Below are positions 41,812 to 51,001 of a DNA stretch of 64,000 bases, in pieces; the first letter of the stretch is position 1, and each line of letters begins with the position of its first letter. A model generated the notes under the pieces. The model saw only the letters and a program-made list of their open reading frames with translations. It searched no databases and had not been told where the DNA came from. Position numbers and translations under genes: made by a program. The DNA comes from JACVRW01 sp963757815 (GTDB lineage: Bacteria; Actinomycetota; Thermoleophilia; Solirubrobacterales; Thermoleophilaceae): positions 124,001 through 188,000 of the forward strand of contig CAVWSN010000035.1 of the NCBI GenBank assembly GCA_963757815.1, read 5' to 3'.

Positions 41812-44100
41812 ATGAGTATTGACGTGAGCCGGGTCTCGCTCGAAATGGGCGGGAGCTCGATCGAGTTCGAGACCGGCAAGCTCGCCAGGCAGGCGAGCGG
41901 CTCCGTCGTGGTGACCGCCGGAGAGACCAAGGTTCTCTGCACGGCGACCGCAGGAAATCAGCGCGACGTCGACTTCCTTCCCCTGACCGTCGACGTGGAG
42001 GAGCGCATGTACGCCGCGGGCAAGATCCCCGGCAGCTTCTTCCGCCGCGAGGGTCGCGCGGGGGAGAAGGCGACGCTCACCGCCCGCATGATCGACCGGC
42101 CGCTGCGCCCGCTCTTCCCCAAGGGCTGGACGCGCGAGACGCAGCTCGTCTCGATCCCGATGTCGATCGACCACAAGCATCCCTACGACATCCTCGCCAT
42201 GAACGGCGCAAGCGCGGCGTTGATGGTGTCCGACATCCCCTTCCCGGCGCCCGTGGGCGCCGTTCGCATCGGCCAGGACGGCGAGGGCAACTTCCTCGTC
42301 AACCCGGACGAGGAGTGGCTGCTCGAGTCCCCGCTCGACCTGGTGGTCGCGGGCACCGAGGAGGCCATCCTGATGGTCGAGGCCGGCGCCAACGAGATCA
42401 CCGAGGCCGAGATCCTCGACGCGCTCGACATCGCCCACGCCGAGATCAAGCGCCTCTGTGAGGCCCAGCGCGAGCTGGGCCGCAAGGCCGGCAAGGAGAA
42501 GACCGAGATCACCCCGCCGCAGGTCGACGAGGGCATCCTCGGCGAGGTCAGGTCGCGCTTCGGCGACGCTCTCGACGCCGCCACCCAGGTGACCGACAAG
42601 CTCGAGCGCCAGGACGCGACCAAGGCCGTCGAGGAGGAGGTGCTCGAGGCTCTCGGCACCGACGCCGGCCTCGACGAGGACGGCGTGCGCGCGCGCCGCG
42701 CCGCCGTGCAGCTCGCCTTCGACAAGCTCGAGAAGGACATCATCCGCCGCCGGATCGCGGTGGACAAGAAGCGTCCCGACGGCCGCGCCGCGGAGGAGAT
42801 CCGCGAGATCTGGATCGAGGTCCCGGGGGCCCCGCGCCTGCACGGCTCCGCGATCTTCACCCGCGGCCAGACCCAGGCGTTCTCGGTTGCGGCGCTCGGC
42901 ACGACCCGTGACGAGATGCGCCTCGACACGCTCGGCCTCCAGGAGACCAAGCACTACTTCCACCACTACAACTTCCCGCCCTTCTCGGTGGGCGAGGCCG
43001 GCTTCATGCGCGGCCCGAAGCGCCGCGACATCGGTCACGGCGCGCTCGCCGAGCGGGCGCTCGTGCCGGTGGTGCCGAAGATCGACGAGTTCCCGTACAC
43101 GATCCGCGTGGTCTCGGACATCCTCGAGTCGAACGGCTCGAGCTCGATGGCGTCGGTCTGCGGCTCGACGCTCTCGCTGATGGACGCCGGCGTGCCGATC
43201 AAGGCGCCGGTGGCAGGCGTGGCGATGGGCCTGATCAAGGAGGGCGACGACTACATCGTCCTCACCGACATCGCGGGTGTGGAGGACCACCTGGGCGACA
43301 TGGACTTCAAGGTCGCCGGCACCTCCGAGGGGATCACCGCCCTGCAGATGGACATCAAGATCACCGGCGTGACGTTCGACATCCTGCGTGACGCGCTCTC
43401 GCAGGCCAAGGACGCGCGCATGACGATCCTCGGCAAGATGGCCGACGCGATCGCCGAGCCGCGTGCCGAGCTCTCGCCCTACGCCCCGCGGATCTCGCAG
43501 ATCCAGATCGACACCGAGAAGATCGGCGCGGTCATCGGCAAGGGCGGCGAGACGATCCGGGCGCTGTCGGAGGAGTTCGACGCCCAGATCGACATCGACG
43601 ACGACGGCACCGTCCGCATCTACGCGCAGACGGGCGAGCAGGGCGACGCCCTGACCGACCGCATCCGCTCGATGACCAAGGAGGTCGAGGTCGGCGACGA
43701 GTTCACCGGCAAGGTCGTGAAGACGACCACGTTCGGCGCCTTCGTCGAGCTCGCCAAGGGCACCGACGGCCTGCTGCACATCTCGAACATCGCGCCCGGC
43801 CAGCGCCCCAACACGGTCGAGGAGGTCGTGAACCGGGGCGACGAGCTGGCGGTGAAGGTGGTCGAGGTGGACCGCGAGCGTGGCCGCATCGGCCTGCGCC
43901 TCGCCGACGACCCGGAGATCGCCGGCAAGTCGCCCGAGGAGCTCGCCTCGATGGGCACCGGCGACAAGGGCGGCCGTGGCGACCGCGGCGGCCGTGGCCG
44001 GCGCGAGCGTGACAACGGCGGCCGCGGCGGCGGGCGTGACCGCGACAGGGACCGCGGCGGCTCGCGCTACCGCGAGGACCGCTCCGAGCGCTCCGAGTAG
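41812..44100 (+). CDS. pnp: Polynucleotide phosphorylase
   Basis: 762 residues; 3'-5' phosphorolytic exoribonuclease. Two RNase PH cores (SGSVVVTAGETKVLCTATAG, SFFRREGRAGEKATLTARMIDRPLRPLFPKG; HGSAIFTRGQTQAFSVAALG, HYFHHYNFPPFSVGEAG, GHGALAERAL), a helical linker, KH domain (KIGAVIGKGGETIRAL) and S1 domain (FTGKVVKTTTFGAFVELAKGTDGLLHISNI). The last 45 residues are Gly/Arg/Asp-rich repeats (GGRGDRGGRGRRERD), an actinobacterial disordered RNA-binding tail. Good ribosome-binding site; the M16 peptidase gene follows 4 bases later. Confidence 0.97.
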   Translation: MSIDVSRVSLEMGGSSIEFETGKLARQASGSVVVTAGETKVLCTATAGNQRDVDFLPLTVDVEERMYAAGKIPGSFFRREGRAGEKATLTARMIDRPLRPLFPKGWTRETQLVSIPMSIDHKHPYDILAMNGASAALMVSDIPFPAPVGAVRIGQDGEGNFLVNPDEEWLLESPLDLVVAGTEEAILMVEAGANEITEAEILDALDIAHAEIKRLCEAQRELGRKAGKEKTEITPPQVDEGILGEVRSRFGDALDAATQVTDKLERQDATKAVEEEVLEALGTDAGLDEDGVRARRAAVQLAFDKLEKDIIRRRIAVDKKRPDGRAAEEIREIWIEVPGAPRLHGSAIFTRGQTQAFSVAALGTTRDEMRLDTLGLQETKHYFHHYNFPPFSVGEAGFMRGPKRRDIGHGALAERALVPVVPKIDEFPYTIRVVSDILESNGSSSMASVCGSTLSLMDAGVPIKAPVAGVAMGLIKEGDDYIVLTDIAGVEDHLGDMDFKVAGTSEGITALQMDIKITGVTFDILRDALSQAKDARMTILGKMADAIAEPRAELSPYAPRISQIQIDTEKIGAVIGKGGETIRALSEEFDAQIDIDDDGTVRIYAQTGEQGDALTDRIRSMTKEVEVGDEFTGKVVKTTTFGAFVELAKGTDGLLHISNIAPGQRPNTVEEVVNRGDELAVKVVEVDRERGRIGLRLADDPEIAGKSPEELASMGTGDKGGRGDRGGRGRRERDNGGRGGGRDRDRDRGGSRYREDRSERSE

Positions 44101-44104
44101 CCGC

Positions 44105-45385
44105 TTGAGCACGCAGCCGGCCGAGCTCACCACCCTCGACTCGGGCGTCCGGGTCGTGACCGAGGCGATGCCCTCGGTCCGCTCGATCGCGCTTGGGTTC
44201 TCGGTGCGGACCGGCTCCCGTGACGAGGGCCACGAGCAGGCGGGGATCTCGCACTTCCTCGAGCACCTGCTCTTCAAGGGCACCGACCGCTTCTCGTCGC
44301 GAGAGATCGACGAGGCGTTCGACGCGATGGGAGCGGAGGTCAACGCCGGCACCGGCAAGGAGACGACCTCCGTCTACTCGCGCTTCCTCGACGGCCACCT
44401 GGAGCGCGCCTTCGACGTGCTGCAGGACATGGTCCTGCGGCCTGCGTACCCCGACATCGACTCCGAGCGCCAGGTGGTGATCGAGGAGATCGCGATGTAC
44501 GAGGACGAGCCCCAGGACAAGGTGCATGACGTGCTCGCGGGCGCGATCTTCGGCGACCATCCGCTCGGCCGGCCGATCATCGGCCGAGCCGATGTCGTCT
44601 CCTCGGTGCCGGTGCCCGAGATCGCGGCCTGGCACGACGGCCGTTACGTGCCGGGGAACATGGTGGTGGCGGCAGCGGGCAACCTCGAGCACGAGCGCAT
44701 CGTGGCGCTCGTCGAGGGGGTCGTCGGCGACGCGGCGGAGCGGCCCGCCGCGGTGAGCTCGCCGAACGGCATGGCGCCAGTGCTGCGCTTCTTCGAGAAG
44801 GAGACCGAGCAGTACCACCTGTGTCTCGGCGGTCCGGGCATTCCGCGCGCCGACGAGCGCAGGTTCGCCCTGCGAATCCTCGACACCATCCTGGGCGGCT
44901 CGACGTCATCGCGTCTCTTCCAGGAGGTGCGCGAGAAGCGCGGCCTCGCCTACTCGGTCTACTCCTACGCGAGCCACTACTGCGACAGCGGCCAGGTCGC
45001 GGTGTACGTCGGCACCCGTCCGGACAACGTGACCGAGGCCGTCGAGGTGATCGGCGCCGAGCTGCAGCGGCTCCAGGCTGACGGTGTGAGCGAGGAGGAG
45101 CTCGAGCGCGCCCGCGAGAACGTCAAGGGCCGCACGGTGCTGTCGATGGAGTCGACGCTCACGCGCATGAACCGGCTCGGGAGCTCGGTGCTGATGGACG
45201 TACCGCTCCTGACCCTGGACGAGGTGCTCGCAGCGCTCGATGCGGTCACGCTCGACGACGTGAACGCGCTCGCCCGCGAGCTCTGGGAGCCGGCGCGCAT
45301 GTCCGCCGCGGGCGTGGGGGGGAGCGAGACCCGCTTCCGCTCGGCGCTCGAGGCCGTCAGCCCCGCCCTGGCACAGGCGGCGTGA
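44105..45385 (+). CDS. M16 family zinc metallopeptidase
   Basis: 426 residues from TTG. Inverted zinc motif H50-F-L-E53-H54 in GISHFLEHLLFKGTDRF, with the third ligand Glu in ERQVVIEEIAMYEDEP; the C-terminal half has the R/Y pair region REKRGLAYSVYSYASHYCDSG. Pitrilysin/mitochondrial processing peptidase-like, single-chain half that would dimerise. The pnp-M16-dapB order is common in actinobacteria and firmicutes. Its natural substrate is unknown. Stop overlaps the dapB GTG. Confidence 0.93.
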   Translation: MSTQPAELTTLDSGVRVVTEAMPSVRSIALGFSVRTGSRDEGHEQAGISHFLEHLLFKGTDRFSSREIDEAFDAMGAEVNAGTGKETTSVYSRFLDGHLERAFDVLQDMVLRPAYPDIDSERQVVIEEIAMYEDEPQDKVHDVLAGAIFGDHPLGRPIIGRADVVSSVPVPEIAAWHDGRYVPGNMVVAAAGNLEHERIVALVEGVVGDAAERPAAVSSPNGMAPVLRFFEKETEQYHLCLGGPGIPRADERRFALRILDTILGGSTSSRLFQEVREKRGLAYSVYSYASHYCDSGQVAVYVGTRPDNVTEAVEVIGAELQRLQADGVSEEELERARENVKGRTVLSMESTLTRMNRLGSSVLMDVPLLTLDEVLAALDAVTLDDVNALARELWEPARMSAAGVGGSETRFRSALEAVSPALAQAA

Positions 45386-46038
45386 TCAACGTAGCCGTCT
45401 CCGGCGCCGCCGGGCGCATGGGTGAGACGGTATGCGCGGCGGTCGAGGGCGCGGACGACATGGCACTTGTCGGGCGCGCGGACCCGCTGCTCGGCGTGGC
45501 GCTCACCGACGTGCTCGGCGACGCCGATGTGGTCGTCGACTTCTCGACCCCAGACGCCGCGGTCGAAAACGCCCGCGGCTGCATCGAGGCCGGCGTCCAC
45601 TGCGTGGTGGGTACAACCGGCGCCGACTTCTCCGAGCTCGAGGGGGTCGGCAGCGCCAACCTGTTCGTTGCCCCCAACTTCGCGATCGGGGCGGTCCTGA
45701 TGATGCAGTTCGCTCAGCAAGCGGCGAAGCACATGCCGGAGTGCGAGATCATCGAGCTGCACCACGACCGCAAGGTCGACGCCCCATCGGGCACCGCGGC
45801 CCGGACGGCGGAGCTCGTCCGCGACGCGGGCGGAAACGTGCACGAGCCGATCCACTCGGTTCGCCTCCCGGGTCTCGTCGCCCACCAGGAGGTCATCTTC
45901 GGCGGACTCGGCCAGACGCTGACGATCCGCCACGACTCGATCGCGCGCGAGTCCTTCATGCCGGGCGTGCTGCTCGCCGTGCGCAAGGTCGACTCGATCG
46001 AGCGCTCACCGACGGTCGGGCTCGAGCACCTGCTCTAG
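45382..46038 (+). CDS. dapB: 4-hydroxy-tetrahydrodipicolinate reductase
   Basis: 218 residues, on the short side for DapB (typically 240-270). Rossmann VAVSGAAGRMGETVCAAVEG, VVDFSTPDAAVENARGC, GTTG, then the substrate region EIIELHHDRKVDAPSGTAARTAEL and the closing HDSIARESFMPGVLLAVRKV. Uses NAD(P)H in the lysine/diaminopimelate pathway; its partner dapA is 1.7 kb downstream. The gap between Rossmann half and EIIELHHDRK is compact. GTGA overlap with the peptidase gene. Confidence 0.94.
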   Translation: MINVAVSGAAGRMGETVCAAVEGADDMALVGRADPLLGVALTDVLGDADVVVDFSTPDAAVENARGCIEAGVHCVVGTTGADFSELEGVGSANLFVAPNFAIGAVLMMQFAQQAAKHMPECEIIELHHDRKVDAPSGTAARTAELVRDAGGNVHEPIHSVRLPGLVAHQEVIFGGLGQTLTIRHDSIARESFMPGVLLAVRKVDSIERSPTVGLEHLL

Positions 46039-46050
46039 CCTGCGGTCCCG

Positions 46051-46782
46051 GTGAGCTCGGAGCGCAACAGGCGCCTGCTGCTGCTCGGCGGGGTCCTGCT
46101 CGCGGCCATCGTGGCGGTGGTCGTGGCGATCGCCGTGAGCCAGGGTGGGGCGGAGGACGAGGAGCCGCCGCCGGCCGGCGGCGGCCGGCCGCAGGCGACC
46201 CAGACGAAGGAGGTCGAACAGCAGTTCGGCGGCATCCCCCAGGACGGGGTGGCGCTCGGAGATCCGGACGCTCCCGCGACCCTGATCGAGTTCGCCGACC
46301 TGCAGTGCCCGTTCTGCGCGCAGTACGCCGTGGAGGCGCTGCCGAGCGTCGTCGACCGCTTCGTCCGGGACGGGCGCCTGCGCCTCGAGCTGCGCCTGCT
46401 CGCGTTCCTCGGCCCGGACTCCGAGCGCGGCGCCGAGGTGGCGGCCGCCGCGACCCTCCAGAACCGCGTGTGGGAGTTCAGCGAGCTCTTCTTCCGCAAC
46501 CAAGGGCCCGAGAACTCCGGCTACGCCACCGACGCGTTCCTGCGCCGGCTCGCGCGGGCGACGCCCGGCCTCGACGTCAACCAGCTCCGGCAGGACCTGG
46601 ACACCCCTCCGGCGCAGCGGCTGATCCGCCAGGCGGAGCTGCTGTCGAACCGGCTCGGGGTCGAGGGCACGCCCACCTTCTACCTCCAGCGCGGCGACGG
46701 CCCGCCGGAGCCATTCGAGGTCCAATCGCTTGAGGCGGCGCCCGTCACCGCGCAGCTCGAGGAGGCGCTCGGCGGCCAATGA
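46051..46782 (+). CDS. Membrane-anchored DsbA-like thiol oxidoreductase
   Basis: 243 residues. An N-terminal anchor (LLLLGGVLLAAIVAVVVAIAVS) is followed by a Pro/Gly/Gln-rich stalk and a Thioredoxin_4 domain with C86-P-F-C89 (IEFADLQCPFCAQYAVEALP) and the cis-Pro loop VEGTPTFYLQRG. It would catalyse disulfide formation in exported proteins outside the membrane. Overlaps the VKOR gene by 4 bases; VKOR reoxidises DsbA in actinobacteria, so the pair forms a complete oxidative folding system. Confidence 0.92.
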   Translation: MSSERNRRLLLLGGVLLAAIVAVVVAIAVSQGGAEDEEPPPAGGGRPQATQTKEVEQQFGGIPQDGVALGDPDAPATLIEFADLQCPFCAQYAVEALPSVVDRFVRDGRLRLELRLLAFLGPDSERGAEVAAAATLQNRVWEFSELFFRNQGPENSGYATDAFLRRLARATPGLDVNQLRQDLDTPPAQRLIRQAELLSNRLGVEGTPTFYLQRGDGPPEPFEVQSLEAAPVTAQLEEALGGQ

Positions 46783-47205
46783 CCGAGCGCCGGCTGCGCC
46801 TGGCGACCGCGCTCGTTTGCGTGCTCGGCCTTGCGGTGGCGGGCTATCTGACCTACGTCCACTACGCCGAGCTCGAGCCGCTCTGCGTGGGCGGCGGCGG
46901 GGGCTGCGAGAAGGTACAAGCCTCCGACTACGCGGAGCTCGCCGGCGTCCCGGTGGCCCTGCTGGGACTCGCCGGCTACGCGCTGATACTCGCGTCGCTC
47001 TGGGTGCCTGGCGACGCGGGACGTGTGAGCGGCGCGCTGCTTGCGCTGACGGGCTTCGGCTTCAGCCTCTACCTGACCTGGGTGGAGCTGTTCGAGATCG
47101 ACGCGATCTGCCAGTGGTGCGTCGTGAGTGCCGTGCTGATGACGGTGCTGGCGGTGACAACGGCGTGGCGTCTCGTTGTCGTCGGGGACCCGGGGGCCGA
47201 TGTAG
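46779..47205 (+). CDS. Vitamin K epoxide reductase (VKOR) family, probable 3' frameshift
   Basis: About 141 residues with four membrane helices. The loop cysteines are C36 and C43 and the redox motif is C111-QWC114 (EIDAICQWCVVSAVL); NYC-like Ser/Asp positions of the quinone site precede them. It takes electrons from DsbA and passes them to menaquinone. As read, the frame stays open to 47666 across a whole gene on the other strand. One extra G in GGGGG near 47195 explains this: without it the protein ends GDPGPM at the TAG of 47203-47205. Confidence 0.88.
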
Positions 47206-47213
47206 GCCGCCGC

Positions 47214-47645
47214 TCAGTCCGCGCCGTCGCCCTCGCCGCGGCGCAGGGCGCGGGGCACCACAAAGCGGATCCCCGAGCGCTCCTCGTCGATCGAGCAGGT
47301 CTTGTTGTCGATCAGGCCAAGGCGCTTGGCGTGTGGGACGAGCGCCATCTGGTTGAGGTAGTTCTCGTGTCCCCGTTTCCGGGTGATGATCCACAGGTAG
47401 CCGGTGTCACGCAGGCGGGCGCGGTAGCGGAGGAGCAGCTGCTTGGCCTCGTCCTCGGACTCTGCCAGCACGATCGCGCCGTCCAGCTTCCCCGAGCGGA
47501 CCAGGCCGCGCCCGATCGCGTCCTTGACGTCCCGGCGCAGGCCGGCGCCCACGTCGCCCGCGATCTCGACCCGCTGGCCGGGTGCCACGCCGAGCTTCTG
47601 GACCGCGGTCCGGTGGCTGTAGTCACGTTCCTGCGTCGTTGCCAT
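47214..47645 (-). CDS. DUF3052-family protein
   Basis: 143 residues. Pattern AVQKLGVAPGQRVEIAGDVGAGLRRDVKDAIGRGLV, then LDGAIVLAESEDEAKQLLLRYRARLRDTGYLWIITRKRG, ending VDEERSGIRFVVPRALRR. A cytoplasmic alpha/beta protein family found mostly in actinobacteria, without known activity. ATG at 47643-47645 is used; another ATG six codons upstream is in frame. Convergent with VKOR, its stop 9 bases from the corrected VKOR stop, and divergent from dapA. Confidence 0.8.
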   Translation of the reverse strand: MATTQERDYSHRTAVQKLGVAPGQRVEIAGDVGAGLRRDVKDAIGRGLVRSGKLDGAIVLAESEDEAKQLLLRYRARLRDTGYLWIITRKRGHENYLNQMALVPHAKRLGLIDNKTCSIDEERSGIRFVVPRALRRGEGDGAD

Positions 47646-47712
47646 CGCATCGAATTCTGCCATTAGCGGCGGAGGTTCCGGTAGGCCTGCAGGAGCGCTA
47701 AGGTGCGTCGCC

Positions 47713-48564
47713 ATGAGCATCGGCGGCATTCTCACTGCGATGGTCACGCCGTTCGACGCGAGCGGGGACGTCGACGAGGAAGCGACGGTCCGGCTGATGC
47801 AGCACCTGCTCGAGAACGGCTCGGACGGGCTGGTCATCGCCGGCAGCACCGGCGAGGCGGCCACGCTTACGGACGAGGAGAAGGCGCGGCTCTGGAAGCT
47901 CGCGGTGAGCGAGACCCCTGCCGAGGCCACGATCGTGGCCGGGACGGGCACCTATGACACACGCCACACCGTCGAGCTGACCGAGCGCGCCGGCGACATC
48001 GGTGTCGACGCGATGCTCGTCGTGACTCCCTACTACGTGAAGCCGAACCGGCGCGGCCTGCGGGCGCATTACGAGGCCGTCGCCGCCGCCACCGACAAGC
48101 CCATCATCCTCTACAACATCCCGAGCCGCACCGCGCTCGACATGCCGAACGACGTGCTCGCCGAGCTCGCCGAGATCGACAACGTGCAGGCCGTCAAGCA
48201 GGCCCGCTACGAGGACATGGCGCCGGTCGAGGGGCTCGATCTGCTCGCCGGCAACGACGACGTGCTGCCGAAGGTGCTCGACATGGGCGGCACCGGCGGC
48301 ATCCTGGTGGCCTCGCACCTCGTCGGGCGGGAGATGCGCCGGATGATCGACGAGCCCGACGCGCGCGCCGAGATCCACGACTCGCTGAAGGATCTCTACG
48401 AGGCGCTCACGGTCACGACCAACCCGATCCCGGTCAAGGCAGCGCTGAACATGGCCGGGCACTCGGTCGGGGGGCTGCGGTTGCCGCTCGTCGAGGCGAA
48501 CGAGGAGGAGAAGGCCGTGATCCGCGCCGGACTCGAGCGCCACAACCTGCTCGCGGCGGTTTGA
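47713..48564 (+). CDS. dapA: 4-hydroxy-tetrahydrodipicolinate synthase
   Basis: 283-residue TIM-barrel aldolase that condenses pyruvate with aspartate semialdehyde. Schiff-base lysine K162 in NVQAVKQAR, Y134 in LYNIPSRTA, and the dimer-contact TGEAATLTDEEK with GSTGEA pyruvate-binding loop are visible. First gene of a dapA-rnj pair, with GCTAAGG 8 bases before ATG as weak ribosome site. Its TGA overlaps the TTG start of RNase J. Supplies lysine and cell-wall diaminopimelate together with dapB. Confidence 0.95.
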   Translation: MSIGGILTAMVTPFDASGDVDEEATVRLMQHLLENGSDGLVIAGSTGEAATLTDEEKARLWKLAVSETPAEATIVAGTGTYDTRHTVELTERAGDIGVDAMLVVTPYYVKPNRRGLRAHYEAVAAATDKPIILYNIPSRTALDMPNDVLAELAEIDNVQAVKQARYEDMAPVEGLDLLAGNDDVLPKVLDMGGTGGILVASHLVGREMRRMIDEPDARAEIHDSLKDLYEALTVTTNPIPVKAALNMAGHSVGGLRLPLVEANEEEKAVIRAGLERHNLLAAV

Positions 48565-50225
48565 GCGCACAGGCGCTTCGGGTCCTGCCGCTCGGCGGGC
48601 TCGGCGAGATCGGGAAGAACATGACGGTCGTCGAGTACGGCGGCCGGATCGTGGTCGTCGACACCGGTCTGATGTTCCCGGCGCCCGACCAGCTCGGAAT
48701 CGACCTGGTGCTGCCGGACTTCACCTACCTGCGCGACCGAGCCGACGACATCGATGCGATCGTGCTCACCCACGGCCACGAGGACCACGTCGGCGCACTG
48801 CCGTTCGTGCTGCGCGAGCTCGACCCCGCGCCGACCGTCTACGGCGGCCCTCTGACCGCCGCGATGGTGCGCTCGAAGCTCGACGAGCACCGGCTCAGGG
48901 ACGCGCCGGTCGAGGACGTGCTGGCCACGCAGACGTTCGAGGCCGGGCCGTTCTCGATCGAGATGGTCAAGATGGCCCACTCGATCCCGGACGCGTTCGC
49001 GGTGGCGCTCACATGCGAGCTCGGCACGACGCTGGTCACGGGCGACTACAAGTTCGACCAGACACCCGTCGACGGCGTGCCCGCGGACGTAGCCCGCCTC
49101 GCCGAGCTCGGCCGCGAGGGGCTGCTGCTCCTGTGCGGCGACTCGACCAACGCCGACCGGCCCGGCATGTCGCCGTCCGAGTCGTCCGTCGGCCCGAAGC
49201 TCGAAGAGGTCTTCGCGCGCTGCCGCGGGCGGATCGTCGTCACGTGCTTCGCGTCGAACATCCACCGGGTGCAGCAGGTGGTAGACGCCGCCGCACAGCA
49301 GGGGCGCAAGGTCTCGCTGGTGGGCCGCTCCATGCGCAAGAACATCAACATCGGCCGGATGCTGGGCCACATCGATGTGCCCGAGGGCCAGCTGGTGGGG
49401 GCCCGCGAGATCGAGGACTTCCCGGACCACAAGCTCGTCGTGATCTCGACGGGCAGCCAGGGCGAGCCGCTCTCCGCCTTGCGCCGCATGGCCCACGGTG
49501 ACCACCCGCAGGTGGAGCTTCACGACGGCGACACGGTCGTTTTTTCCGCCACGCCGATCCCGGGCAACGAGCGGGCGGTGAACGAGACGATCGACCGCAT
49601 CTACCGGCTCGGCGCGAACGTGATCACGGCCATGGACGTGCCCGTTCATGCGTCGGGACACGGCTATGCGGAGGAGCTGAAGCTGATGCTCAACCTCACC
49701 CGGCCTGAATACGTGATGCCGATCCACGGGGACCACCGGCGACTGCGGCTGCACGGCGAGCTCGCCGAGGCGGTCGGGATACCGGACGGATCAATCTTCC
49801 GCGGCGAGAATGGCCGGCCGCTCGAGATCGACGCGACGGGGGCGCGCTTCGGCGAGCGCGAGCAGGCCGGGATGATCTTTGTCGACGGCGTCGACGTGGG
49901 CGACATCGAGGACGTGGCCCTGCGCGACCGGCGCATGCTGTCGGCCGACGGGATCTTCATCGTCGTCGCCACGATCTCCGAGCAGGACGGCCGCTCGGTT
50001 GTGCCACCCGAGGTGATCTTCCGCGGCGTGCCGTTCCTCGAGGAGGACGACGGCTTCGTGGGGGAATTGCGCGACGCCGTCGAGGAGTCGCTGGTCCGGT
50101 CCGCCGACGAGGAGATCAGGGAGATCGACCTGCTCCAGGACCACCTCCACGACGACATCGCCGAGTTCGTCTACGAGCGCCTGCGCCGCCGGCCGATGAT
50201 CCTGCCGGTGGTCGTGGAGGTCTGA
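48561..50225 (+). CDS. rnj: Ribonuclease J
   Basis: 554 residues. Metallo-beta-lactamase/beta-CASP nuclease with both endo- and 5'-3' exonuclease activity. The zinc site is H71-G-H73-E-D75-H76 (VLTHGHEDHVGALPF), GDSTNADRPG and HASGHGYAEELKLML follow; VTCFASNIHRVQQV and STGSQGEPLSALRRMA belong to the beta-CASP insert, and the C-terminal dimerisation domain ends RRRPMILPVVVEV. Coupled to dapA (TTGA), the common actinobacterial arrangement. Together with PNPase and RNase Y it forms the RNA decay set seen here. Confidence 0.96.
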   Translation: MSAQALRVLPLGGLGEIGKNMTVVEYGGRIVVVDTGLMFPAPDQLGIDLVLPDFTYLRDRADDIDAIVLTHGHEDHVGALPFVLRELDPAPTVYGGPLTAAMVRSKLDEHRLRDAPVEDVLATQTFEAGPFSIEMVKMAHSIPDAFAVALTCELGTTLVTGDYKFDQTPVDGVPADVARLAELGREGLLLLCGDSTNADRPGMSPSESSVGPKLEEVFARCRGRIVVTCFASNIHRVQQVVDAAAQQGRKVSLVGRSMRKNINIGRMLGHIDVPEGQLVGAREIEDFPDHKLVVISTGSQGEPLSALRRMAHGDHPQVELHDGDTVVFSATPIPGNERAVNETIDRIYRLGANVITAMDVPVHASGHGYAEELKLMLNLTRPEYVMPIHGDHRRLRLHGELAEAVGIPDGSIFRGENGRPLEIDATGARFGEREQAGMIFVDGVDVGDIEDVALRDRRMLSADGIFIVVATISEQDGRSVVPPEVIFRGVPFLEEDDGFVGELRDAVEESLVRSADEEIREIDLLQDHLHDDIAEFVYERLRRRPMILPVVVEV

Positions 50226-50237
50226 CTCAGGCCTGTC

Positions 50238-50988
50238 TCAGGGCACGACGACCGCGTACCCGCTCACGATGCAGTTGTTCGCACCCAGGCTGTCGTCGGT
50301 GATGAGGCTCGCCGTTACGCTGCCGCCGTCACCGCCGAGGTAGTGGAGCTGATAGATGCGGTCGTCAGCGGTCGCCGGGGGTTCCAGGAGCGCGAAATCC
50401 TCACCGGAGTCGAAGGTGTCGTTGGTGTTGTGGAGCAGGCCGGTCGCCATCCCGTCCGCAATGTTGGCGTCGTCGGATGTCACCGCTATCTCGCCGCCGG
50501 CGACCGTCGTCCGGGCCACGACGTTCTCGTCACCTGCGGCACAGCTGACAACAAGCTGAAGACCGCCCGCGTCGAAGACCGTTTGGCCGGTCACGTTGCC
50601 GCTCCGGTGCTTGATCGGCAGCACTCGCACACCGTTCAGGCTTCCCGGCAGTGGTGGCGGCTGCGGCGGTATCCGCGGCCGCAGCGCTCGGCACCTTTCC
50701 AAGCCGGGACTCGTTGACGTCGTCGCCCGTGAGCGTGTTGAGCGCCACGTCACGGCCCTGGACCGTGCTGTTGCGGATGTCGAGCCCGCGCACCTCGTTG
50801 TTGCGCACGTCGCGGGTGCGTACTTCGTTGTTGCGGATGTCGATGCTGCGGACCTCGTTGTTCTTGAGCTCGCGACTGTCGATGAAGCCTGTCGCGACGC
50901 CATAGGAGACGCCCGAGAGCGAGACGAACAGCGCGATCAGCGATATGACGAGGGCCGGCGACGGGCGCCGGCGCACAAGCGACTGCAC
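50238..50988 (-). CDS. Exported protein with NNEVR-type repeats, one frameshift
   Basis: About 249 residues after correcting one extra base near 50645. N-terminal signal/anchor PALVISLIALFVSLSGVSYGVATG, then a repeat region in steps of about nine: ELKNNEVRSIDIR, NNEVRTRDVR, NNEVRGLDIR, NSTVQGRDVAL, NTLTGDDV, which looks like a right-handed beta-helix in the pentapeptide style. The C-terminal 130 residues are beta-rich (VSCAAGDENVVARTTVAGGEIAV, YQLHYLGGDGGSVTASLITDDS) with two cysteines. Proteins of this layout are abundant in Thermoleophilia; function unknown. Head of its own minus-strand unit. Confidence 0.75.
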
Positions 50989-51001
50989 GGGGGAGGCTCC
51001 T

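Noticed and set aside
46779..47666. A 295-residue VKOR with a long C-terminal extension
   Set aside because: The extension is exactly the antisense of the DUF3052 gene. One extra G in a GGGGG run explains the missing stop, and the corrected protein has the normal VKOR length.
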